Below, in pieces: positions 12,460 to 23,729 of a stretch of 64,000 bases of DNA. The stretch covers positions 1,612,001 to 1,676,000 of the forward strand of contig JAKZZE010000010.1 of NCBI GenBank assembly GCA_024220505.1, in the 5' to 3' direction. The stretch is from Rhizopus arrhizus. Lineage: Eukaryota > Mucoromycota > Mucoromycetes > Mucorales > Rhizopodaceae. Under the pieces are notes generated by a model. That model ran no database searches, was not told where the DNA came from, and saw nothing but the letters and a program-made list of their open reading frames with translations. Within the stretch, counting starts at the first letter, position 1; each line of letters opens with the position of its first letter. The position numbers and the translations under genes were made by a program.

Positions 12460-12994
12460 CTAAGCAAGCATTAAATTTTGTGGTGGAATAATGCCAAAAT
12501 CTCGAAGGTTGCTAAAGAGTACGCTGTTGCAAGCTTCTTTGATTCTACTGGAAATCGTCTCTTTTTCCAAAAACTTTTCTCTTAAGTTTACTTTCAACAA
12601 CAGACCAAAATTGCTCGATCGGGTTGAGTTCAAGAGAGGATGGAGGGAGATATATACAACCATAGCTACGACTAGTGATATAACATTCGATATCTTTTGA
12701 AGTATGGATTGGGGCATTATCCGTAATAATGTAATGTCCTTGAAACTTCTCATGGTTATCTAAGACATCCAAGGTACCTTTGACGAAGTTAATATAATGA
12801 CCAGTTACTATATCCCTGGTATCGTTAACAACCAAGTCATTACTGCCTAGTCTTCTCTTAGATAGCATCGTGTGTCGATACAGTTGAATATTTACAATCC
12901 CAAATGGTGAAATTGCACCCAAAATTGTTGTGGTCCTTGCTCTAGTTTCAGGTACATTTCCTGTTCCTATCAGCTCATCTAAAAAAAAGTCCAT
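12460..12994 (-). pseudogene. Tc1/mariner-like (DDE_3) transposase remnant
   Basis: The minus-strand frame from 12994 encodes the central and C-terminal DDE domain: TILGAISPFG, HYIITDNAPIHTSKDI (second catalytic Asp) and PPSSLELNPIEQFWS (third catalytic Glu). About 150 residues in, near 12560, the frame shifts; the continuation KFLEKETISSRIKEAC..LRDFG is read in another frame to 12460. The N-terminal helix-turn-helix and first Asp region are absent upstream. It lies just outside the left inverted repeat of the adjacent element, so it is not an internal transposase of that element. Confidence 0.8.
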
Positions 12995-13246
12995 AATTTA
13001 TTACCAAGAAATAAACGTGAAGCCGAAAGATAAGCCAGATGTGAAGTGAAAATCGATCTATTAATGTTTTATATATGTTTTTAACAAATAGCTTTGTTCT
13101 TCGGTTAGTATAGACATTTTTTTTCTATCAGATGCAAAATAAAAATAAAGCATTTTCATGTGTAAATCAAAGCCAATATTTTTCTGTCGGACTTTGAGTC
13201 TATAAAAGGTAACTAAAGACATAAGCTCTTATTTAAACCACAGGTA

Positions 13247-13291
13247 CAGTCAAACCTATAGAATTTGGCGTTTTCGCAAAAATGAATGGCG
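13247..13291 (+). repeat. Left terminal inverted repeat
   Basis: Pairs with 17332-17376. It contains the ATG (13286) of the ORF that follows. Confidence 0.8.
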
Positions 13292-14299
13292 AGTTCTTTC
13301 GCGAATTTAAACGTTACACACACTTCGACGACAACAACTGTACTAATAATGCCACCTGGCTCTACTAATCCAACCAACATTACGACTGCAACGAGTTCTC
13401 TGACTCTAGAGGAAATAGCAGACTTGCTTGTAAAGTTTGAAAGCTGCCGCAAAGCATTAGCTTGCCCTCAATGTACGAAAAAAGGAGTCTTTCGCCGCAA
13501 TGACAGTACTAAGTCTGAGCCTCCACAACCTGTTTTTCGCTGCAATGGCTGTGGAGTCAGCTATCGAGCTGCTACTATGAGATCCATTGTCCTTTCTTGC
13601 CTTCCTGCTTCCTCTCACATGTCTCGCATTGAGGAGAATATCGAAACTTCCAGACGCAATAATGAAGCTCCAACCAGCTCACAGAACTCACCCAGTGAAG
13701 ATATCCACACTCTGTTAAGCATGATCCAACGCCTCACCAACGAGCTTGCCGCTGCCAGATCCGAAATCGAACAACTTCGTGCAACTACCGTACAGCTACA
13801 AAATCAGTTAAATCAGGTGCACCCAACCACCAATCAGCCTACAAGCACCTTAACAGCAAATGTTCAATCTTCACTTGATTTTCCAGAACTCACCACAGTT
13901 TCCACACCTTGGCGTAACCCCGAACAGGTCAGTCGACTCAAAGAGGGCTTGCTACAGAAACAGCAAAGATGTCAACAACGCCAGGAGACTGCTGCAAGGC
14001 TTCTACAACCACTATCAGAGAACCAGGGCTATCAGTATCTCTACCTTCCGACCAAGGCGCGAGTTTCTGTTGGACAATTACGATCTCGACTGCGTAAACT
14101 TGACACCAATAACAACCGTATCCTCGATATCCACTATCCTGATCGAAATGTCGTCGCTCTCTTGGTACCCAATGACTATGCAGATGAACTTAGATCCCAC
14201 CTCAGGAAATTCAAGGTTACCTTGAAAGACGACTTTGATCCCTGCGATCCTATGATCCTACGTGACCCTAGATATTCTGATTCTATAACTGAGGAATGA
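13286..14299 (+). CDS. LINE ORF1-like protein, zinc-binding with coiled coil (isolated, probably truncated)
   Basis: An uninterrupted 337-residue ORF with more balanced base composition than its surroundings. It has a Thr-rich N-terminus, a zinc-ribbon-like pair (CPQC about residue 60 and CNGC about residue 86), a predicted coiled coil (about 145-180, with heptads in NELAAARSEIEQLRATTVQL) and a C-terminal region with LRSRLRKL, ILDIHYPDRNVVALLV and DFDP..ILRDP. From memory, this C-terminal pattern occurs in ORF1 of non-LTR retrotransposons in Mucoromycota; a search is needed to confirm. No reverse transcriptase follows, so it is either a truncated LINE or a captured ORF. Its start codon lies inside the left inverted repeat. 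Confidence 0.6.
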   Translation: MASSFANLNVTHTSTTTTVLIMPPGSTNPTNITTATSSLTLEEIADLLVKFESCRKALACPQCTKKGVFRRNDSTKSEPPQPVFRCNGCGVSYRAATMRSIVLSCLPASSHMSRIEENIETSRRNNEAPTSSQNSPSEDIHTLLSMIQRLTNELAAARSEIEQLRATTVQLQNQLNQVHPTTNQPTSTLTANVQSSLDFPELTTVSTPWRNPEQVSRLKEGLLQKQQRCQQRQETAARLLQPLSENQGYQYLYLPTKARVSVGQLRSRLRKLDTNNNRILDIHYPDRNVVALLVPNDYADELRSHLRKFKVTLKDDFDPCDPMILRDPRYSDSITEE

Positions 14300-14552
14300 A
14301 CTAACATTGTATTCATGCACCATTGTAAGCTACAACTGCTCTATTAGGGTTTTGGAATGAAAAAATAAGTACCTTTTATACAACTAGTAGCTTGAAAAAA
14401 AGAGCAAAGACTTTGCACAGTACTGTTAATCTTGTTTTGAACTCAAGGCCTGCATTATCAATTATTGATTCTAATATCAAAACGGTAACTTCAACGTAGC
14501 CATCTTAATTTTATACAATATGATACTGACAGTCTCCTTTTTTTTTTTCTAG

Positions 14553-16535
14553 CAATTGAATAAAGCACTGAAAGACAATTTAACAAAAGGAGCATACGAT
14601 GAACTGCTTGAAGTTTACCCAGATGATAACAATAGCGAAGTTGACTCAATCATTGATGACACCAACAATAAAGAACAACCTGTACAAAAAAAAAAGAAAG
14701 TACTTGAAACATAAAGATCTGCATAATCAAAGTTGGGGAAACAAAGTTCAAATTATCACTGAATATTAGTAAATGAATAGAATTAACAAAAATGCTAGAT
14801 AATATATATTAATATCAAGTATTATTAAAATAGTGGTGAAAACGATATCTTGGATCTGACCAAAACTTCAGTAGTGCCAAAGCGATTCAAGAGTATAGTA
14901 GAAAATGTTTGTAAACACTTTAACCTCAAAATGTATTTGCTACTAAAAGATGAGGAATATGATATTTTAAAAAAATCAGTACTTGTAACAACAAGGAAGA
15001 ATTATATAAATCAGTTTAGAATATCGACCCATTTTGTAATAGTTCTGAACTCTCATACATAAAGATGGCAGTACAGAAACTGTAGGTATAGTAATGACTT
15101 TGCAAATTTAGATTGTTAATATTTTAGTTCCTGTATATTAGTTGTCACCTCTGGCATCGTAACATTCTAAATGGTCTCCATCACGAAGATTGGTATCGTG
15201 TCAATGTTTATGGGGACATATTCGACCTTATTTTTGTTGGCCAATCTGGATATGAAACAAAGAGGTATAAAAAATATCCAGAATAGTAATATCAGGGGAT
15301 TATAGCTTGAGCAAATATTTCTTTATGGTATTTATTATAACTTTTTTTTTATTGTAGAGCCGAGTGCCATTCACTCATTATAAAATCGCTAAAAAAATTG
15401 GATACTTTAGATAATGATACAAAAAAATGTTAGGATGGATTTTATATTTTCATACACTGACGGTCTTAGCGATGCGTTTTACTGTGAAGACAAGCCAAAT
15501 AACAATGATCTTAAGGACCAAAAGAAAACCAAAAATATAAGGGAGCAGTCATTAAAATATTGGGCGGGGCGTCGAAACGACTAAATCTCCCGTTCGCCAA
15601 ATGAGAGACCACCGATTCGATCTATGGGTGTTGACTTTCATTTTCATGCTGTTCTGGTACATACTGTGTTTCCGGCTTGGTTTATCGTGACTTTTCACCC
15701 GGTTCATTTACCTTTGACGTTGATCGCAATCCTTACCGGACTATGGATGGTCCATTTTCCTTTCTGTAGAATAATCATTCCCAATGTAATTTAGTTTCAT
15801 CATCTGTAAATATTGTCTATATACCCTAGCTATCCAAGTCCACCGGACTTTAAGCGAAATATAAAAACCCAAAAACACTGTAGGACAGAAATTATCATTT
15901 ATTCTTGATTTATAACCAATAAACCCCAGGGGGTCATAAAAACGACCTCCCATACAAACAAAAAAAAAATATTGGTCTTCTTTGTTACCTTATCCAGAAT
16001 GTATATCATACATTACTGCAGTCACCTGTCAATTCCGGAAACTAAATATGCATGTAACAGGCAGTAAGCTTATCGATGGTATATTAATACATTCTTTTTT
16101 TTTAAAAAAAGTTGACATACCAAGTGTTGATAAAAAAGGAGCTAATGTTGCTGAGTACTTGGCCACAGTCATATCATTAGTGGTATGTACACTCTTATAT
16201 AAAACCTATTTCTGGGATATGTATTCTAATATGTTTATATTTTAACAGAGAATGGTGATCAGAAACTTTGAAATAATAAATATTATCACCAACATTAAAA
16301 AAGAAGATGATCTTGCCTTTCTATCCCCTCTTCCAACGCAAAATCCCTGCTTTCGTGAGGACTCTTCTGACTCTTCTGCCTCTTGTGATTCTTCTAACTC
16401 TTCATCATCTGCTTCTTGTTGGGAATCCAAAGAAAAAAAGCTACGTACATTTAAAAAATTGAAGACGCTGTTTCTGACTTCACCAACAAAGATGATTATG
16501 TCTCTTTCTGCTGGGAAGATGTTGTTTTTTAATTG
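14553..16535 (+). pseudogene. Decayed multi-exon gene, lineage-specific family copy A (R-x-D...E-D-K signature)
   Basis: Separate coding-like blocks lie between splice-like sites. Exon 14553-14714 (54 codons, after a pyrimidine-rich CTAG acceptor) is acidic and Lys-rich. The next blocks are 14850-15060 (RFKSIVENVCKHFNLKMYLL), 15140-15260 (HEDWYRVNVYGDIFDLIF), and one after an intron ending at about 15357 (AECHSLIIKSLKKLD). Block 15432-15560 reads RMDFIFSYTDGLSDAFYCED followed by K. Blocks 16020-16180 (VTGSKLIDGI, KKVDIP) and 16250-16535 follow. Frames do not join cleanly and stops intervene. The segment around 15560-15780 is less AT-rich and may be a separate insertion. The layout parallels the genes at 39885-41870 and 46709-48245. 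Function is unknown; the Asp..Glu-x-Lys spacing resembles a PD-(D/E)XK nuclease core, which is inference only. Confidence 0.5.
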
Positions 16536-17331
16536 AAAATAAAATATTTATTGATTTGTGGGGTTTGTTTTTGTGTCTTTCGTATGCAATTGCCAAAAGC
16601 AATCTTTATCTTTTTCAACGGGTGCTCCTGCTGATTTCTGAGCTTTATTGACACGGTAAATTTTGCCTAAGATTGGGTGGTACTGCCTTGTTCAAAGGAG
16701 CGATTATAATAGCGGGTTTAACTTTCAAAAACCACCTCTGGAGGTCTTATGTTGATGTTAAATCTATGAAAATACTGTTCTCAAGATAATTCATAGCTGT
16801 CTTACTCCTCGACCCACGCTATATAATTTGCAACTTTAGCTGGATTTGTTACTGGGCAATGGATGAGACTAGCTACTATTTCAAGAACTATGTTGAGATC
16901 ATGTCTTAAAACATACTTCAACTAATCGTACACTTTTTCTCCTTCATTAATTTTTTTTTTCATGTTCATCTTCATAAAAAATAAGGCATTTATCATTATG
17001 TTGTATTTTTATTAGGGTGAGAGCAGGGCAAACAAGGTACAGAAGATATGTGACAATCAGGCGTAATCTTCCAGCCACTTTTAGTTAGCTAGTTCTGACA
17101 ATAGTTTTCAACCAAGGGATAAAAACAATTTATACTCGTGACATTAACTTTTGTTTAAACATTCATTTTAGCGCTAAAATATACAACAAATAAGTGTCCG
17201 CCCGGACCAGTTCAATCCGTTTGGAAGTGAGTGTTAAGAAAAAAACCCTTCTGGTTCAAGGGTAAAAATGAGAAAGGAAAGTAGGATGCATAGAGAGACA
17301 TACGAAGTTAGTACATTTATTTTTTGCGTTC

Positions 17332-17376
17332 TGCCATTTATTTTTGCGAAAACGCCAAATTCTATAGGTTTGACTG
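17332..17376 (-). repeat. Right terminal inverted repeat
   Basis: Reverse complement of 13247-13291, differing only at the inner end. Confidence 0.8.
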
Positions 17377-17610
17377 TACAAAAAAGCACATGCTTGCACA
17401 CTGAAAATAGGATTCACTACCCAAAAAAAAAAGGTGTCACTCAGTTCAGAAATAAAGTAATGTAGACTTTTATGTTTCAATTTTTACAAATAATACTAAA
17501 ATATATTTATTATTTATTATACAATTCTCCTTTATATATTCTTTCAATCAAAATGTAAAGAGATGCTGTTAAGTTTATAAATAGTTATAATAATAAATAA
17601 GAGAGGCAGT

Positions 17611-19317
17611 CTATTCATTGACCCACGAGCTACCTCGTTTTAGCCATTTAGCAAGTAAAATGGTAATATCTCTTATAACAAATCCACCCACAACTGTATT
17701 AATTATATCACAAATATTATCAAGTTTTGTAATAATCGTATCGTATTGTGGACTACTTGATTTCCTTTTGCCTTCACGATAATAACTTGACCAATTCTCT
17801 ACAATAGAGAAACGTTACACTACGTTTGTTTAGTATATATGTTCTTTTTCTCACCTAATGTATGGACTTGATAAAACAGTTTCTCTAAAGCCTCAACATA
17901 TTGTTTATAGCTGTCTTCTCTGATAGACTGTTAAAAAGGACGATATATAAGGCTTATTGTACTATGTTACCCTTTTGATAAACCAAAAGCATTCATACGT
18001 TCTACAGATTTTGATAGTCTTGTCCCCCAAGAAATAAACGATTGACTTGCCTTTCTTCCAGTTTCCGTTATTGTGTTATTATTTGATTGAAAAGATGAAT
18101 TGCTATTGTTGCTTGTCTGACTTGAGTTATCCAAACTTCTATCTGGGCCTTCTTTTCTTAATTTCTTTGACAAGCTATTTTTTAATGTCTCAACTGAGGT
18201 TTCTACATGCTCTAGTAACTTTAGTGAACTCCTCAGGTCATCTAAATAAGTCCAACTTTCAAGTCGAGTAATATCACTCCTGAGTGTGTCACATACTGAT
18301 ACTTTGGTATCCGCGTGAGGTATTTTTACATTTGTCTGCTGCCTACACATAATCATTTATTATATTTAATCACAAGAATGGGCAATTACCATAAGCTCTT
18401 GGGTATATACAGTCTTTTTGTTATATAAGCACCTTGTCGCATACTCTTTTCTAATGCCAAAATCAACGTCAGATTTTGATGTTCTCTCAGATCATCTTTA
18501 TCTTTTGTTTGGTCTTTTAAAAAATAGCCAAAAGAGGGGCTTGTGTTGCTCTGCTCATAAGCTGATAATTTACGCTCAACGATGTCCTCCATGGACAATC
18601 GATCAACTGTCTTTTTGCGTATCGGATGGCGAATTTCCTGTTCTTCGTCCAAAGTCTCAACTGTAGACATCGAAGAAGATCTTGGGATTCTAGGTAGGCT
18701 ACTGGTTCGTGCACGATACGTTTGAATAACCTCCTCCTTTTTCAAAGAAGGGAGTGTGAGTGAGGGCACATGTTTGGTCTCCACCTGTCGGTCCAAATCA
18801 AATCCTTGTCCGTCCAAACTCGTTTGCAGTTGAAGGGGAGAGGGTGTGCTTTTAGATGGTTGAAGTATAAAAGGTGTTATCATTTCACCATTTCTAAATT
18901 CGGTAGAAGTTATTTTGCGTAGTGAAGCTTTTTGAAAATCAGGCCTCAGTAGCCAATCCTCTTCATCCTCCTCTTCTTCATTGGTTAAGGTTAAAAGTCG
19001 AATGCGTTCAGAATAAGAGCTGTGCTATACAGGAAATAAGAAAAAAAAAGCATAGATTTATATTAAAGAGAACAACTTACAATCTCTTGTAAACGTCGTT
19101 TGTCATTCTCTTTTTCTACTAGATTCAAGGCTCTGTCTAACAATTCAATAGCTTCTTTGTAAGCATGAATAGCGCCTGGAACGTCGTTGGTCGAATCACA
19201 TTGAACTGCAGCGTTGGCTTTTTGTAAAGCAGATCTTAGAATAACTTTAAAAGCTTGTTTTGTTTCTTGCTGACAAAAAGAATGTGTAGTTGGTAAAATA
19301 CTGGAATCCACACTCAT
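17611..19317 (-). CDS. MIT-domain protein, probably endosomal/ESCRT-linked
   Basis: Five exons (19317-19081, 19024-18390, 18342-17971, 17919-17855, 17798-17611) join in frame to 498 residues. The N-terminus (about residues 15-79) matches a microtubule-interacting-and-trafficking three-helix bundle: LQKANAAVQCD..GAIHAYKEAIELLDRAL..EKENDKRRL. MIT domains bind ESCRT-III tails in Vps4-type proteins, but no AAA ATPase follows. The rest is Ser-rich and charged, with FISWGTRLSKSVERMNAFGL near residue 400 and a C-terminal amphipathic/hydrophobic stretch (IINTVVGGFVIRDITILLAKW). It resembles uncharacterised fungal MIT proteins. For the fourth exon I chose the acceptor at 17920 over the nearby one at 17928 because only the former keeps frame. 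Introns are 47-56 nt. Confidence 0.8.
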
Positions 19318-20178
19318 TTCTGTTTAAATTATCAAAAAAAAAAGCACAAAAGTTTATTTACAACTGAAATTGCTTTTTCAACCTCCTCTTTGACTGAACA
19401 TCAAAAATGGCTAGAAGACAAAAATTGGTTTTTTCCTTTTTTGGCATGACCTTATGTGTGTGAAACGTGAAAGTTTACTGAACAATTATAAAACTGTACA
19501 TTTTATACTTTTTATTAATTTTTGCCAATTATTAGTTGCATTTTCATTGCTATTATATTATTTTACTTAATATTACAAATTAAAGGCTCATAGGTCATCA
19601 ATGTACCTTCCCTACTTTTTTCTAGTAATTGAGAGATGACAGCTATTCAGAGCAAGTTTTCTAAGCTTTGACTTTCTACGTTTGCTTTTTATATCCAAGT
19701 AAGAAATTATATATTGATCTTATTATATTGTTTTTATAAAGTCCTAAGCTATTCTCTCTTTTATTCTACAGTGTTTTCACAATTTCTGATGTGATTATCC
19801 TATAGGTTACTAACATACTTTATCGTTAAAGTATTGCGCTAATAAGACAGAGTTACTATGTGAATACTTACATAAACAAAGAAATTGAATCCACGCAAGA
19901 AATTAACAACAATAAGCTCTTTTAAATTTCCCCCTTTTATTGTGTTACACGGGATGTCAGTTTATCATCACAGATCAACTAATTCTCGGTTCTTCGGTTC
20001 TACATTTCTATCAATGCCGCATAAACATGGGCTACGAATTTTCGGTTGCCTCTCAAAATATCAGTTGCACATGAGAAAAGCGAGTATAAAAAGCTCCCTT
20101 TTTCATTGCCTTTTCACCATTTTCTTCTTCCTTCCTTTTTTTTTCTTTTTCTTTTCTTCATATTCCTCTTTCTTTGAT
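19318..20178. other. Divergent intergenic promoter region
   Basis: About 860 bp, AT-rich and without coding content, between two genes transcribed away from each other. It should hold the promoters of the MIT-domain gene (left) and the APSES gene (right). Confidence 0.6.
20085..20093 (+). promoter_or_regulatory. TATA-box-like element of APSES gene
   Basis: TATAAAAAG lies 94 bp upstream of the ATG at 20179, followed by a pyrimidine-rich stretch typical of fungal transcription start regions. Confidence 0.4.
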
Positions 20179-20964
20179 ATGCAAAATAATCAAGACATGT
20201 TTCACTTTATGCATGCATCAACACCTGAAAGTAAGCTTATTTTGATTTAATGGCTTTTTCTTATTGTTGTGTTAGATAAGGATCATTGGCAAGGAAGTTG
20301 GCCAAACCAACTCACCCTATTACCCTTACAATACACTTCTTATTCATCTTTAGTTCAGAGACCTCGTTTAACGACCACTTTTTGGGAAGATGAGAGTACA
20401 TTATGCTACCAGGTTGATACACAAGGTGTCTGTGTGGCTCGTCGTCAGGGTAACTACGCATATTAATTCTCAGCCTTGATAACTAAGATACATGAATAGA
20501 CAACAATATGATTAATGGTACCAAATTACTCAATGTCGCTGGCCTTTCTCGCGGTAAACGAGATGGCATTTTGAAGAATGAAAAGGACCGTGTTGTTGCA
20601 AAAGTAGGCGCAATGCATTTGAAAGGCGTCTGGTAATTAACAAAAATGATTTACAATGTTAATTAAATTTCTGTTTCTTTTTTAGGATTCCTTTGGCTCG
20701 AGCCAAGACCTTGGCGAACCAATTTAATATTTCAGATGCGCTCTATCCCATTTTTGAGGATAACCCTTCCTCTTTTCTTTGCCCATCGCAGTACCGCCAA
20801 TTGCAGGATGTCCCGATTGCATACAGAACTGAAAGTTCCACAGAAGGTACGTTGCGGTTTTAAGAATTGCATTGTTGGATGTGCTTGTGTGTATGTTTTT
20901 GATATCAAATAATTTAGTTCATCCTTCATTTTCTATTCAACAACCATACACTAGTCTCTTTTGA
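20179..20964 (+). CDS. Small APSES (StuA/Phd1/Sok2-type) DNA-binding transcription factor
   Basis: Five exons (20179-20230, 20276-20449, 20500-20632, 20686-20846, 20918-20964) join to only 188 residues. Residues about 48-155 form the APSES/KilA-N domain: [62 protein letters not shown] and [22 protein letters not shown] factors bind DNA as bHLH-like regulators of development, hyphal growth and sporulation in ascomycetes. Here almost nothing lies outside the domain: an 18-residue first exon encodes the N-terminus and a 15-residue tail the C-terminus, while StuA/Phd1/Sok2 relatives usually have long Gln/Ser-rich arms. The last intron (20847-20917, 71 nt) is the least certain; a longer alternative 3' end cannot be excluded, though none is seen downstream. 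Confidence 0.88.
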
Positions 20965-23729
20965 TTTTAAGATTGACTTTTATGACTATGTTATTTATGC
21001 CTCATTATATGCCATCTTTTTACTTTGTAAGAATTTTATGACGTCATATTTTTTGAACCTATAATAAACTATTTTTATAGTTTAGCCAGCTGCAATGTTT
21101 TCGCTTTAAATTCAGGCAAAGTAAAAATAGCTTCAGACAAATAAAAAGTTCATTTTAGACGAGTAGGAAAGTTGTTTTAGGCATATCGAACATTCGAGCG
21201 TGTCAGTTATAAAGTAAAGCATAATTTAATGTTGGATATCTCTACCAATAAAATCAAATCTCTAAAGAAAATCCATCTTCGTACCCGGCAATATCAACTG
21301 TTGTGAACCAATTGGCCAATAACATATGACATTTTATGAGAGAGCAAACAAAGTAGTTGCCTTACGTCAGTAACAAAGTTGAATCAGTGGATATCCCAAT
21401 TATTCTCACAAAAGAAACATAGTGAGCCCAAATGCAAGGTCAACAAACCTAAAAAAATAATAGAACAGCGTAGTTAAAAACATCGAACATGGTAGTATTT
21501 CTCAAGCCGTACGTCTTCCACAAGTACAGATAAAAATTTCGTGCACCAGACAGAGAAATCTGAATGCTTACTCTTTTTATCCATATTTTAAACTATCGAT
21601 ATGAATATAGAAATTTGTAGGATCACAAGGACTCTGTTCCTTTTTAGATTTGATAAATCAACAGCAATATGTAGTTTGAAACAGAACAAGATAATTATTC
21701 AATTTTTCAAACATGACTTCAATGATTTCATTGATATACTTAATTTTTTACATTGTGTTCCTTTAAGAAAATTTGCTGCATCAAACTATGCCATCTAATA
21801 CAGTAATCGATTATGTAAAAGAGAAGTACAGAAAGAAGCGTATCCAGATTGAAGGTGGTGAATCTACAGAGTAATATACTTTATTATGATGCATATTACA
21901 TAATACTCGTAATAATAGTGACTAAAAACAATGTGGATTGCGGTGAAGCGGGTCATGCAAACAAAGGCAGTCATTTATGCCAGTATTATTTAAAAAAGTA
22001 GTTATAAAATCCAGAAACACATATTATTGTATTGTAAACTTATTTAATTAAAGTATCAACATATAATTCATGTGTTGCGGGGCAAAGAAAACGAAAAGCA
22101 AATGTTAAAAACGAATATGTGGCCAAAGCTAAAAATCTTAAAGCGCCAGCATTGGGACAATTAAAGATCTTGCGGTGGTATCTCATCAGCTTTAAGTTGT
22201 ACATCTTACGGTCAACCAAGACATATTAACATAAAATCAAAAGAGAGTCAGAACTACAAACCAATGCTTATGAATTTTTAAACAATTAGTTTGGCGGTCA
22301 ATTTGAGCGCTTTACTCGTAAAATATATTTAAAGTCTGTTATAAAGTCATAAAGCTAAGTAAATTTACTTGAAACGTTATCTTTCGTGCTCAGATAAATG
22401 CAAATAACTGTGTTGTTCAAAATCAAGTCTCTAATGCTTTGGATGCCGTAACGCAACAGAATCATTGATACTCAGTCTATCAATTGATAATGGGTCAAAC
22501 TGTAATAAGCAGGGCCTTTGCTTGAAACGGAATAGTTCTTGCTTTCGATGAAATGAATCCACAATATCCGTTAATTACTTATTCTTTGAAAGATTATTCC
22601 ATCAAAGAATGTAACGGTTCATTGTCTGCAGCTTATATTACTATTTCAATAACTTATTTGAATCATGTAGAAAATTTAAAAGAAGAGCCATGCATTACTT
22701 CTATATTAAACTTAAAAAATCTGCCAGTTAAATTATTTTCTATATCAAAGAAGACAGAGAGCAAATGCAGAAGTTACTAATATTTTATTGAATGGTAGTA
22801 AAAATTTCACAAGAAAAAGAGAAGAAGAAAAAAATACTAAAAAAAAAAATAGAAAGCACAGAAGAAAAATAATAGAGAGGAATAGTAAAGAAAAAGGGCA
22901 CATTAGATTAACCCATTTAATATTCAGAATACAATATTAACAATAACAAAAAATGAAGAAGATAGGATGAAGCAAGTGCGGATTCAAGCCTTCTCAGGGC
23001 GATTTTCCTAGTTGCTTTCGATGGTGGTATGGAGAATAAAGATACCAGTGGTATAACAAGTTTTGTCTCTGGATCAACCGCGACATAACAAAAGGAATTA
23101 AAACTGGTATCCAAAGCTTTTTTAAGTTAGCTGTAGCAGGCATTAACGAGTTTAAGATATTGAAAAATTATTTATAGTAACCAATAGAGCAAACTTCTAC
23201 TATTACACACTTTTTATTTTATTGACATGTAGGTCTGCAATCCTTGCAAGAACAAAAAATTTACCTCCAACAATTTCTCAGATGAAAAGCATACCAACAG
23301 TATATTAGATCGTAAAGCCCGCTGTATACATTAAATTCAAGTAAAAACGTCCTTGACATATCACTTTCCATTTGGGAGGGTAAAGGGGGATCGTTCATTT
23401 TTCAACGAGAAACCACCATAGTGAATACAGTTTCATCTTTACAGATGATTTGGATATTTACAAGGAAAGATATCCACTATTAAATTCTGATATGCCTTGC
23501 AGTCGATACTCATTATTCTTCTTACAATTCTTCTCTTTGTCTGAAGTTACCCTTTTTTTTATATATATAATATCTAAAATCAACAACTTATTTGTCTAAA
23601 ATCAATCTAAGGTTATATGCAAAAAACTTATTTTGCAAATAAGAGAGATGCTGCATTTTCATTGGCTATTGAAAAGCCAGAGAATCTAATGTAATACAAT
23701 GCAGCTTTTGATAAAAATCTTTTTTTTAC
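20965..23729. other. Gene-poor region with decayed coding relics
   Basis: There is no intact gene. Plus-strand relics include an exon-like piece at 21785-21870 (VIDYVKEKYRKKRIQIEGGE), a piece with a CG-x2-GH zinc-knuckle-like motif at 21930-22000 (DCGEAGHANKGSHLC) and a CNPC..C pattern around 23230-23330. All are broken by stops. They look like remains of repetitive Mucoromycota genes or transposable elements, but I cannot assign a family. Confidence 0.4.

Larger units (their letters stand above)
13247..17376. mobile_element. 4.13-kb inverted-repeat-bounded element with TA target duplication
   Basis: The ends are near-perfect inverted repeats of about 45 bp: positions 13247-13291 begin CAGTCAAACCTATAGAATTT and 17332-17376 are the reverse complement, identical for the first 37 bases. 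Each end abuts a TA dinucleotide (13245-13246 and 17377-17378), and the termini read TA-CAGT..ACTG-TA, as expected for Tc1/mariner-superfamily insertions. No transposase is visible inside. The internal cargo is a LINE ORF1-like ORF and a decayed multi-exon gene, so it is presumably non-autonomous or composite. Confidence 0.75.

Noticed and set aside
15580..15640. tRNA-like T-loop (GATTCGATC) in a GC-richer patch
   Set aside because: No matching T stem, anticodon arm or acceptor stem could be drawn.
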